A stretch of DNA of 64,000 nucleotides from Membranipora membranacea (lineage: Eukaryota > Bryozoa > Gymnolaemata > Cheilostomatida > Membraniporidae), in NCBI GenBank assembly GCA_914767715.1, contig OU612069.1, positions 5,580,001 through 5,644,000 on the forward strand, given 5' to 3'. Shown here one piece after another: positions 26,701 through 37,700 of the stretch; the first letter of the stretch is position 1, and every line of letters starts with the position of its first letter. Made by a program: the position numbers and the translations under genes. The notes below the pieces were generated by a model. It searched no databases. It was not told where the DNA came from and worked only from the letters and a program-made list of their open reading frames with translations.

Positions 26701-29697
26701 CATCTGTTCCTATCAAAACTGTGGACCACCTCGCTACCTTTGTTATGTAACTATATTTAAGCGCATTGGTCACTTTTTCAGCTCAACAATGGTATACTAT
26801 AACAACACAACCCTATTAGTAACGAAATGCATAAATATCTTATGAGTTGTCCCCCTCTGTGAAAAATGGTGGACAACTCCTGATTGAACTGTTGATAAGC
26901 AACTTTTAGCATTGAATGGAATACTATGATATTTTAATTCCAAGTTTTTATTGTAGATGGATATTCACAATCGTGTGTGGTGTTGGGGGAAACTTCAAAT
27001 CAGAAAATTGAAAGTGAGTTATTTGAATGTTGATAAATAGATTAATACTCCCTGGATGGCAGCGACCATTTCAATCTAAATGATACACTTTTTTATCTGT
27101 TTGTCAATTATTAGGATGTCACTTACTGCCAACACCAACACAATCAGGCAAAGTAATTCATCCACAGTCTTCCCTCAAATACAGGACAAAGTACCCCAAT
27201 ATATTCTTTGCGAAACAAAAGACTTTGCCTTTGGTTGTATCGCTGGAAAAAACTTTGTGAATAATTGGTTGAATGGATTTTCATATTTCTTCTATAGGGT
27301 TGCTGACAAACCTTGATATGAAGGTCAGCAAGATAATCAGACACCTTGAGAGAGGAGAGAGTGGCAGTTTCTCTGCAGTCGAGAAAAACATAGTCGACAT
27401 GTTTGAGAGCCCTCTGGAATCTCCAGAGGAGCTCATGCTTTTCAACGAGCAACTCAAAGAGGATGATACCAAGTATCAGCAGTTTGTAAGTAGACCAGTG
27501 GTTAATCAGTATTTTAATTTGCAATATCAAAAATTTTGGGTAGCAAATATGCTGCAAAAATAGGTGAAGGGAAGAATCATTTCTGCAGCACATGATCTAC
27601 ATCTGATGAATCATGACTGTGCTCGAATTAGTTTGCTCTTATTAACCATAACGGCAAAGAGAAGGCGAATTACAGAATGTCAACCATATCGCCAGATCGG
27701 CTACATGGGGGCCTGGACGGAAAAAAACAGACTTTTTAACTTTCATGACACATATACAGAGACGCCATTATAAAAATGTTGTTTTCAGTTTTCATAAAAT
27801 TTATTCTTGCAGCAAAAATTCTGTGAGACAATCGGAGGAAGGAGCCTCACCGAGGCTGTTTTCACCACAATGAGGAGAGTGGCTTCAAACCATGTTTGGC
27901 AGCATTTCACGCTGCAGGGCACAAAGACAAAACAGTGCCTTGCAGGCACAAGAGTCTTCAAGACGATAGGAAGTAAGTAAAGGCTTTGATGACAAAATGC
28001 TGCCTCAAGCGTAATTTACACACCTTTGTTGATTCAATGAGTGCTTTCAGAATGTATAGCGGAAGTTACCTGCCCATGAGGTTTTGGAAGACAACTACTT
28101 GTGTAAGGCATTTAGTATGAACCCTCATGTGATGGGCAACATGGACAATTGTTATTCATTATTTACTCTGTGAGTTTTTAAGGGTATTTATGAGCAGGCA
28201 GGGGTAGTGGTTCTCACTGTACTTCAAAAATTTTATGATAAATCTAGACAGGACATTAAATGGAGTATTAGCAGTGATGCATTTATTCTAGGGTGCCATT
28301 ACACCATTGGGATGTGTAGTAGCAACGGTGTTATCATCAATCATATTTTGAGTTTGAGCTTTTCGAGATCAACTGATATTAATTTTAATCTACCCTATAG
28401 GAGTTTAGTTTTCGCAGCATTTAGGATTCGCATTTCGGTTGATTCCTAGATTGCGAAATTTAGTGTATCTTAAATTAAACTCACTCACCATAGTTGCATA
28501 AACAATGTACAATTATACAGGAATACACCTTCCCAAGCATGCAAGCTAGCATGGTGTAGTGGTCTAAGTGTCTGCCTTGCAATCAGATGGAGAATTATGC
28601 CCTGGGTTTGAATCCCAGCTTTGACATTTTTTTTAAATTTTCACTAGTAAGCCTACTAGCGAAATTTAACTCTAGCTAAATTAAACTCCTATAGGGTAAA
28701 TGATTTCTTTAACAAATAACAGCTCGAACGTGATTGTGGAACGCTGCTCAATCTCATGCAATTTCAAACTCAAAACCCAATTAAAGTTGATCAAGTAGTA
28801 AATAAAACCTGGACTGCAGACCAAATGAGAACAACATTGCCAATAAACATTTCAATGGTCAAACCTCAAGTGCCTTATCTGTATATTGGGCTTTGTTTAA
28901 GTTTCTTATGTTCACAATGTTTTACCCCACTTTTGTTTGACTGCCTGCACTGCCTGCGCTGCCTTCTAGTAATTGATATGTTTATCTTTCAAAGGAGCTG
29001 TGAGGGCACTGGGATACAATGACACTGCGGTGATAGAGAAGATGGGGGATCTCTGTAGAGCCGCACCTACTCAGAAGGGCGGCATCAACTTTAGTGTTGG
29101 AAAAAAAATGTAAGTTGAGTGGCAAATGGCCTGTCATGACAACCTTTGTTGGGTGGGGAGGGGGCGCCGACAAAGCTTGTCAAGACATACTATCTGGCTC
29201 AGTACAATGAATTGCACACAGACTGGCACTTTTAGGTTAATTGCAGTTCAAGCTCCAGGTAGTCAAGTTTAATTGAAAGACTTAAGATTGTTTAAGGTCT
29301 TTCAAGTAAGTTTCTCTAAACAAGTTACAAATATGTATGCAGCTTGTTAGAACTAAAAGTAGCGAGCAAATAACAAAGGTCATTGCTAAGCCGATGCTCA
29401 ACGAATGATAAATTTTTATTTTTGGAGCCCTTTTTGAGTTTACTATCTGACTCTGTTACCATTCAATCCAACGAATCATATAACTATTTTGAGCTTTGAG
29501 CTCAGACCTCTGTACAAGAGCGGACAACTCCTTAAAATACAAAGGAGTCTTGAAAGAAGCATTGTATCGGTGAAGTTGAACCAAATACATTGTAGGAAAC
29601 CAACTGTAATAAGAATGTGTTGTTATTCTCTTCTTTTAGAAAATCACAGAGCTTACTCTGAATGGGGACAGCGATGACTGCAGCATAGATAGCCAAT
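23187..29697 (+). CDS. Gene 1: DUF4806-domain protein, about 11 exons
   Basis: Exons by splice sites and phase: 23187-23318, 23633-23744, 24178-24240, 24875-24945 (or 24949), 25388-25495, 26112-26182, 26957-27013, 27298-27485, 27813-27972, 28995-29109 and a terminal exon from 29640. The N-terminal exons encode a small domain with a YYIV...VSSNWI strand pattern and a CYWPP motif, which I recall preceding DUF4806 in many invertebrate proteins. Acidic linkers follow, then the DUF4806 region. The function of the family is unknown. Most internal junctions are phase 1. Two conflicts remain: exon 26112-26182 is one base short of its neighbours' frame, and the terminal exon fits its most gene-like frame only if exon 28995-29109 gained a base. 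Both exons contain an A-run (A6, A8). No catalytic motif is visible. Confidence 0.75.
27298..29109 (+). CDS. Gene 1 exons 8-10: DUF4806 domain
   Basis: Exon 27298-27485 encodes FESPLESPEELMLFNEQL, the entry helix of DUF4806. Exon 27813-27972 encodes FCETIGGRSLTEAVFTTMRR, with the conserved Gly-Gly, and then WQHFTLQGTK. Exon 28995-29109 encodes the final helices (AVRALGYNDTAVIEKMGD). Phases are 1-0, 0-1 and 1-2, and all three junctions keep the domain frame. The match is to the family consensus as I remember it; a profile search would settle it. The last intron between these exons holds the tRNA-bearing MITE. Confidence 0.75.
28393..28696. mobile_element. 304-bp MITE with TA target duplication in a gene 1 intron
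   Basis: Terminal inverted repeats CCCTATAGGAGTTTA are perfect for 15 bp and extend to about 19 bp with one mismatch (28393-28411 and 28678-28696). The element is flanked by TA on both sides (28391-28392 and 28697-28698), as in Tc1/mariner-type insertions. Inside, a 'gcgaaattta...taaattaaactc' motif occurs twice (near 28454 and 28660), and between the two copies sits a tRNA-like sequence. There is no transposase. Confidence 0.85.
28546..28625 (+). ncRNA. tRNA-like sequence inside the MITE
   Basis: An A-box-like segment (tggtgtagtggtctaag), an anticodon-arm-like segment (tctgccttgcaatcaga) and a strong B box (gggtttgaatccc) occur in order at tRNA spacing. The T stem CTGGG/CCCAG is perfect with a 7-base loop. 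The acceptor stem pairs poorly, so this is a tRNA-derived pseudogene or SINE head, not a working tRNA. A T8 run just after it (28627-28634) would stop RNA polymerase III. Confidence 0.55.
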
Positions 29698-29700
29698 AAA
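29640..29700 (+). terminator. Gene 1 terminal exon and polyadenylation signal
   Basis: An acceptor (ttcttttag) precedes a short exon. In one frame it reads KITELTLNGDSDDCSIDSQ to a TAA; in the frame given by splice phase it stops sooner. AATAAA (29695-29700) overlaps the TAA stop region, giving a very short 3' UTR. Confidence 0.55.
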
Positions 29701-31789
29701 GTAAAAAAATAGATATCTAACCAATTTTATTTTTCTCCACCATTAATGTTCATTTTTTACTTTTGATAAACAAAATTGTTGATTACACGTATATAATCAT
29801 CATTGAACATTATTTTGCAATGAATAAAACAACTTGGAACATCACTACACTCTTTGCTAATCAAATGACGAATATGAGGATTTGATAGACTTGTGAGGTA
29901 AACAGAGCTTTGAAAGTTGTAGTGCTGAAGCAATGGCTGTTGTCTTACTGTCATTGCTGTGCCGTGCAAATCGTCAAGTCATTTAAATTTGGAAATTTTA
30001 ATAGAGTTCAGCATTGACGAATTGGATTGTCATGATGACGTTATATAAATGGTTTCTCCAAATATCGGGCAAAAACGTGTTTTTAGTAGAGTTCGACGAT
30101 GACGGATTGGATTGTTATAAAGACATTATGTAGATGGTTTCTTCAAATATCGGGCAAAATGCGCTCAGGGAATCGCCACGATACTGGGTTTCAATGATAA
30201 AAAATTTTATCGTGAAACTGTTATGAAAACATTTTGTAAAACATCGTTCGAAACTATTATCACGGCAATAAAATTGTGTCTACACATTTTGCTATTTTGA
30301 TGTCGTGGCACGACGTTATCACGAGGACCACTACTGTTATGATAATGTTATCAGAAGGTTTTCATAACATTTTGTGTTTGCTGGGATGTCATATGAACCC
30401 TAAAAATCTGGGCAACCGTAAAGTTGTTGCCTACAAATACAATCAATGATGCATTGATGAATGAAGACCAAATATCATTATTAGCAACATTAGGCTATTA
30501 TATGCACATTGGTAGCAGGGTAGTACTAGTAGCAAGGAGTACTCCTTGGTAGTAGTTAGGCAAAACAAGTCCAAAATTGAACCTAGAATGAGAGATTCTA
30601 AAACCGTCTAGTCTGACCAATTGAAGTGTCCTGATTCCAAATCTGGTTACAGTTTTCTTCTAGGCCTAGTGGATCACGAGATACAGGAGCTGGAAACCAT
30701 TCCAACTTATGTGAAAGTCTCATATAAGTTTACTATATGTTTTATATAAGGATTATCATTGAGCGAAATTCGCAAAATTATGAAGTACGACTCTGGAGCT
30801 CAATATCTCGGCTTCTAAGGTACCTAGATTCGAATTTCAACTTCCTGTGGGTGCGGAAGACCTTGACCTTGACCTTGACAACCTCCAAGTTGAATTTTGA
30901 CTCTAGGACTCTTAGATTTTCCACAATCGGCCGTTTTATACACTAAGCTATCACCTGCGATTTGGGGACATATTATTTCAATGCAAAGTTTTGTGCATTA
31001 TGCACACTACTAACTGGAGTATTTGTAGTGCCTATAGTAGTAGAAGTTGTAGCAGCCAGGCCTGCCAACATCCAACCTCAGACTGGGGTATTGGAGCAAT
31101 GATATAAATTGATTGGAGTGAGATTTCACAGTCAGAGAAATTATTCTCCAAATGATCATGATGCTGATATAATCTCACTCATAAATCATAGCCACTGTTT
31201 GCGTATGCTGACATCATTTCACCACTCTGTATTTCGCTACTACCACATTATTTTTAAGGGCTTGGGGAAGGGTGTTTGTGGTTTGGGCTATTTGATTTGT
31301 GGTTTGGTCAATTTGAGCTTGGGGTAGTGGCGAAATGTTATTGGCGAAATGTGTCGCGTTCACTGTTTTCAGTGGGGGATCGGGCTGGGCTGTAGATTGT
31401 TCACAGCTAAGCAGCAGTTATGTTTCCCTTTCATTAGATCTACGATCTCCCTCTAGCCATTCATTCACCACCACTGTCACAGGCATTCGTATGGTGTTTG
31501 GCACCTGACAATAGCTTGACACAGACTGGTTGTTGGCCAATGGCTACTGCATAAAAAAGGTATCATCCATTTGGGGCAGTTTGGGGCCCCAGGGGTTCAG
31601 CCCTCAAAAAAACATACACCATGCTCAAGTCATTTTCAAAGTCTAGGGGGGCCTTCTAACGTCAACGTATCCTTTTTGGTCTGAGTAGTAAAATGCTTCT
31701 TGGCACAAATAAAAGCATCTACAAAGAAACGAACGTGAGAAATGGCTGCTCTGAATGAGTAAATATTGTGTGAATACTTTATTTTCAGG
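29701..31789. other. Intergenic repeats between genes 1 and 2
   Basis: Two diverged direct copies, 85 bp apart, lie at 30002-30086 and 30087-30170 (shared 'ggattgt' and 'aaatatcgggcaaaa'). They are followed by a dispersed-repeat end (about 30180-30390) that closes with 'tttgtgtttgctggga', the reverse complement of 16321. A short element at about 31230-31337 has inverted ends ATTTCGCTACTACC and GGTAGTGGCGAAAT. No gene is seen. Confidence 0.5.
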
Positions 31790-34700
31790 ATGAGTACAAG
31801 AAAAACTCGAAAACGTGTAGCAGAGGTAAGCTGATAATAATTTAGCATTGACATTCGCATTTCGTGCTGTAATGGTGCATTAGCTGATTAATGTCTAACT
31901 GGTAAACTGCCTAACACAGCCAAAGCTTGGTTGTTTACACCTAAACAGAAAAATGTCGGTAACATTGACTCACTGGTATTGTCATTACAGGTTTCTGTCA
32001 GTTACGAGGTAGGAGAGAATGTGTTGGCGCTCTGGCCACCGGATGGCAGATGGTACAATGCAGTTATTATAGAAGTGGTGAGCACCAGTGGAATCAGTGA
32101 GAAATTCGATGATGGTTTCACAAGGACACTTAAAGTGCATCAAGTAAATGAGAATGGAGTAGAGTTGTGTAATGTGTACATGCGATAAAGTGAGCAGGAT
32201 GTGCTTTTAAGTCATTATCCTACTGTTAAATTCAGCATAGGATTGCTATTCGTTTTGAATTAAGGTTAAAAGTGTATTAGGTAAACTGCACTAGGACCTT
32301 TTTGTCGGTCAGGAAAGCTTTGAAGCAAGTCCACAACAGTGTCTGTCTACTTCTGTTTTCTTGAATTTGTACTATGTTTAACAAGTATTTCTCTAACAGG
32401 TGTGTCTAAGGTAAAGAATTGCTATGAGCTATGATTCATTGTTTTGAATGTTACAGTTTGATGGATTGATACCTATTATAGTTAGTATTCACGTGACAGT
32501 TATATGCTAATTTTTTGATGCGATTGCAGAAAGCTTTGTTACAATTTTGAAACCTTCACATGATGTAAAATTATGTCATAATCCACAGGAGCTGCCATTC
32601 TTTGCCTGATAGTACTCTCCACAATAATGACTCTGGGTAAGGCGTAAGTTTAGTTGGAACATTGTCAAGTTGGGTGTTCTTTTTTTGATGGGGTGGACTC
32701 AGTGGTCAATGCTTTCCGGCTGGTTGTATTATACTAATCGGCAGATACAGAAAATGTCGTAGATGACCTCGTGTGAATCTTGTCTTGTGTTTGTTGCAGA
32801 CGTAAAAACTCAGAGAACGCATAAGAATGTGAGAGATCCCGCCCCAGCTGGTCCGTTGCAGTCATCATCTGCCTCAAGGAGAGAAGTCTCTAGTAAGTAT
32901 ACATGTTGGCCAGAACGGAGATATGCAAATCTGATGTCTCACTACCCATTTATTTTATGCAGCCGTCAGCCATCTGCGACCTATGAGGGGTTATTTAGCG
33001 GGAGTACACTGTAGATGCATACATAGAGACACTACGTGGTTTGAACAACCCTAGATATAATACAGGCTTAGATTCCTTCACATGTGAACAATGATCAATT
33101 GCATTTTATTTGGACCCCCAGTATGCCTTTTTTTAAAACTATTGCAAATCTTTGTATAACTTTTCACCGTGTATAATAATGCATAATAGTATTTGTTCGT
33201 TGGAGTTGAACCTATCTATATCAAAGATTGACATTGTTCGATGTTGACTCTTCATTTATCAAATATTTGGGATTACCTAGCCATAATTGCAGTAGAGGAT
33301 ACGGTAGTGGATACAGCTACAGTATATTGAAATCACTTTATATCCATTTTGATTTAGACTATCTTACCTGCTTTTTTTTGACTCAGTGACACATGGGAAG
33401 AATTAAGAGAAGGAACTTTCAGACCCGACAACTTTCAGTACCCATACAAATGCTGGTCAGTTGCAGTCATCATATGAGCCGAACGCTGACAGCGGTGTAC
33501 TAATTTCTTCTGCCTCTAGTAGAGAAGTCTCTAGTAAGTATAAATGTTGGCTAGCGCAGAGATACACAAATTTGTGGCCACCCTACCCATATTATATGTT
33601 GGCCACAGCCGTCTGCGGCCCACAATTAGGCTTTGACTTGGAATTGTCTAAGACCGCTGGTGTGTTAACTTGGAATGCTAAGGCTATGATCACTATTCAC
33701 TGTACAGTCTATAGTATTGCAGGTATAGCATAACCAGAATGGGTACTTATACAATAACCTTTAGGTAGATATTATATACTCTTGTATGTACCTTTTCTTG
33801 TGTTTGTTACAGACCTAACAACTCAGAGTGCGGACAAGAATGTGAGAGAGCCAATCCCAGCTGGTCAGTTGCAGTCATCATATGAGCCGAACGCTTGCAG
33901 CGGTGTACTAATTTCTCCTGCCTCTAGTAGAGAAGTATCTAGTAGAGAAGTCTCTAGTAAGTATATTTATGTTGGCTAGCTCAGAGATACACAACTTTGT
34001 GGCCACCCTACCCATTATATGTTGGCCACAGTCGTCTGCGGCCTACAATTAGGCTTTGATATGGAATTGTCTAAGTCCACTGGTGCTAGTGCATTAGCAT
34101 GGAATGCTAAGGCTATGATCACTATTCACTGTGCAGTATATAGTAATGCAGGTATAGCATAGCCAGAATGCGTACTTATACAATAACCTTTAGGTAGATA
34201 TTCTATACTCTTGTATGCATCTTGTCCTGTGTTTGTTGCAGACCTAACAACTCAGAGTCTCAGTACGGACAAGAATGTGAGAGAGCCAATCCCAGCTGGA
34301 CAGTTGCAGTCATCATATGAGCCAAACACTGGCAGCAGTGTACTAATTTCTTCTGCATCTAGTAGAGAAGTCTCTAGTTAGTATATAATGTTGGCTAGCT
34401 CAGAGATACACAAATTTGTGGCCGCCCTACCCATTATATGTTGGCCACAGCCGTCTGCGGCCTACAATTAGGCTTTGACTTGGAATTGTCTAAGACTGCT
34501 GGTGTGTTAGCTTGGAATGCTAAGGCTATGATCGCTATTCACTCTACAGTATATAGTATTGCAGGTATAGCATAGCCAGAATGCGTACTTATACAATAAA
34601 CTTTAGGTAGATATTCTGTACTCTTGTATGCATCTTGTCTTGTGTTTGTTGCAGACCTAACAACATAGAGTCTCAGTACGGACAAGATTGTGAGACAGCC

Positions 34701-37700
34701 CATCCCAGCTGGTCAGTTGCTGTCATCATATGCGCCAAACGCTGACAGCGGTGTACTCATTACTTCTGCATCTAGTAGAGAAGTCTCTAGTAAGTATATA
34801 TGTTGGCTAGCTCAGAGATACACAAATTTGTGGACACCCTACCCATTATATGTTGGCCACAGTCGTCTGCGGCCTACAATTAGGCTTTGAAATGGAATTG
34901 TCTAAGTCTGCTGGTGCTAGTGCGTTAGCGTGGAATGCTAAGGCTATGATCACTATTCACTGTACAGTATATAGTATTGCAGGTATAGCATAGCCAGAAT
35001 GCGTACTTATACAAAAACCTTTAGGTAGATATTCTACACTCTTATATGTATCTTATCTTGTGTTTGCTGCAGACCTAACAACTCAGAGTACGAACAAGAA
35101 TGTGAGAGAGCCCATCCCAGCTGGTCAGTTGCAGTCATCATATGAGCCGAACGCTTGCAGCGGTGTACTAATTTCTTCTGCCTCTAGTAGAGAAGTCTCT
35201 AGTGGAGAAGTCTCTAGTAAATATATATGTTGGCTAGCTCAGAGATACACAAATTTGTGACCACCCTACCCATTTTATGTTGGCCACAGTCGTCTGCGGC
35301 CTACAATTAGGCTTTGATATGGAATTGTCTAAGTCTGCTGGTGCGTTAGCGTGGAATGATAAGGCTATGACCACTATTCACTGTGCAGTCTATAGTATTG
35401 CAGGTGTAGCATAGCCAGAATGCGTACTTATACAATAACCTTTAGGTAGATATTCTATACTCTTGTATGTATCTTGTCTTGTGTCTGTTGCAGAACTAAC
35501 AACTCAGAGTCTCAGTACGGACAAGAATGTGAGAGACCCCATCCCAGCTGGACAGTTGCAGTCATCATATGAGCCGAACGCTGGCAGCGGTGTACTAATT
35601 TCTTCTGCCTCTAGTAGAGAAGTCTCTAGTAAGTATATATGTTGGCTAGCTCAGAGACACACTAATTTGTGGCCACCCTACACATTATATGTTGGCCACA
35701 GCCTTCTGTGGCCTCCAATTAGGCTTTGACTTGAAATTGTTTAAGTCTGCTGGTGCTGGTGTGTTAGCTTGGAATGCTAAGGCTATGATCACTATTCACT
35801 GTACAGTATATTATAGTATTGCAGGTGTAGCATAGCCAGAATGCGTACTTATATTATAACCTTTAGGTAGATATTCTATACTCTTGTATGTATCTTGTCT
35901 TGTGTTTGTTGCAGACCTAACAACTCAGAGTACGGACAAGAATGTGAGAGACCCATCCCAGCTGGTCAGTTGCAGTCATCATATGAGCCGAACCATGAAG
36001 ATGTTCCCAGACTTTTCAATAATGCACCTGACCTTGTAGCAGGTTAGTGACTACATATTTGTGGTCTTGGCTAACATGGTGCTTAGTAGATATGAGACCA
36101 GGTCATCATCAACAGCCGCCCAATTCAAGATAGAGTACAACCATTAAACATAATGGGAAAGCCTTCTATTAGCTTAAGTGTAGGCTTCAGGGATGTAAGC
36201 GAATGGTTTACCTGATAGCAAAAAAGATATTTCATGAAAACAATTTAGCTGTCCTTCAGAACTCAACTGATATTGTCATTTACTGATCAATATCAATGAG
36301 GAGAGTGTGGTCAGCAATTGTCTCCCATGAGTTGCACAATGATAGACTGATCCTCTTGTAGTAACCACACAATTTCATATGCAAAAGGAGAAAATGAACT
36401 ACAAGTTCTGAGTAGAGGCTTTCACAAATCAGAGTGGTGGCTAGCTTTTGCAAAGCATGCAACATAGAACACAGGCAGCACTGACAGCTGGATGAAATTG
36501 AGCAAAGGCACAATGTCAGTGTCTGCTTGAGTTCCAAGCATAAACCTAACATTTACACATAAAATTGAATCTCATAGAAATGAAGTCTTATCTAGTGTAT
36601 CCTGTTAGGGAACTGATCCTTAGAACTAGGTCAAACAGGGCTTACCGCCAAAATAAATATAGGGTAAAGGGTAAACCCAACTTTTTGTCAACATAGCACA
36701 GCACGCTGAGGCTTTATGTAATAATCTTTAATATGATTTTAAATGTCCCTTAGAGTAACCTTTACCATTTATTCTTCATGTTTGACAAATATAAGGAATT
36801 AAGAAACATATTCATTGGAATTGGCCACACCTCCTAAGCCCTGTTACTATTTGTAAGACGCTGATAGATCAGGCTACGCCCCTAGACAGGATACAGTGGA
36901 ATGACAAATCAGAAATTCAGTTCTATTAATAGAATTTTGTGCACTTACTACTGAGTGTCCCTCAACCTAATAGCTTTATTTTGAGAATTGTGGCTTGTTT
37001 TCTCTAAATGCATGATAAATTGTGTGGTTTCCACAAGAGGATCAGTCTATCACTGTGCAACTCAGGGGAGAAAATTGCTGACTGCACTCTCCCCATTGAC
37101 CAATGTGCACTAGGAATTGTTATGCAGACGTCTCGCTGGTACTTCATATTTTCTTATCACTAGACTCAGATGATGATGAAGAGGACAAGGTTGTAGCTGG
37201 CCCAGACTTGTATCGCCAGAAGCTCAGAAATGGTATGGCATAATGCATTTGGGTTGCGTTTTTTTTATGTGGATGCGATCCATTTCACTAATCACGTTAT
37301 TGCCGCTCTTCCAAATTGCCCAAACTGCAAGACATCAAATCGCAAAACTCAAACAGCAAACACGTGCACCCCAGGACCCCATCTCAAAAAACCCGAACTC
37401 CAAACTCTTGAAAATAATGGTAGTGGTGAATATAGATTGACGAAATGTCTGCATACCCTTATTTTTGCTACTGCTTTGATAAAAACATGTTGAGCATAAT
37501 GTTATCTTAGTATCAGAATGAGGGACTGTAGCCTCGGTTGGAAAACCTTTCCTTGTAACGGCTGGCTTTCGTATCGATGGTTTGGAACATTGCCTACTAC
37601 CTAAATGTAAACATTGCCATTCTGTCAATGAGATTAATCCAGCTAATCCATCATTCAGAATATTTCTCTTATTTAAATAGTATCGGTACCAGTTTACAAC

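Noticed and set aside
32800-36042. CRISPR or simple satellite reading of the 33-36 kb repeats
   Set aside because: Units have conserved splice sites around open, in-phase coding segments and flow into a spliced gene.
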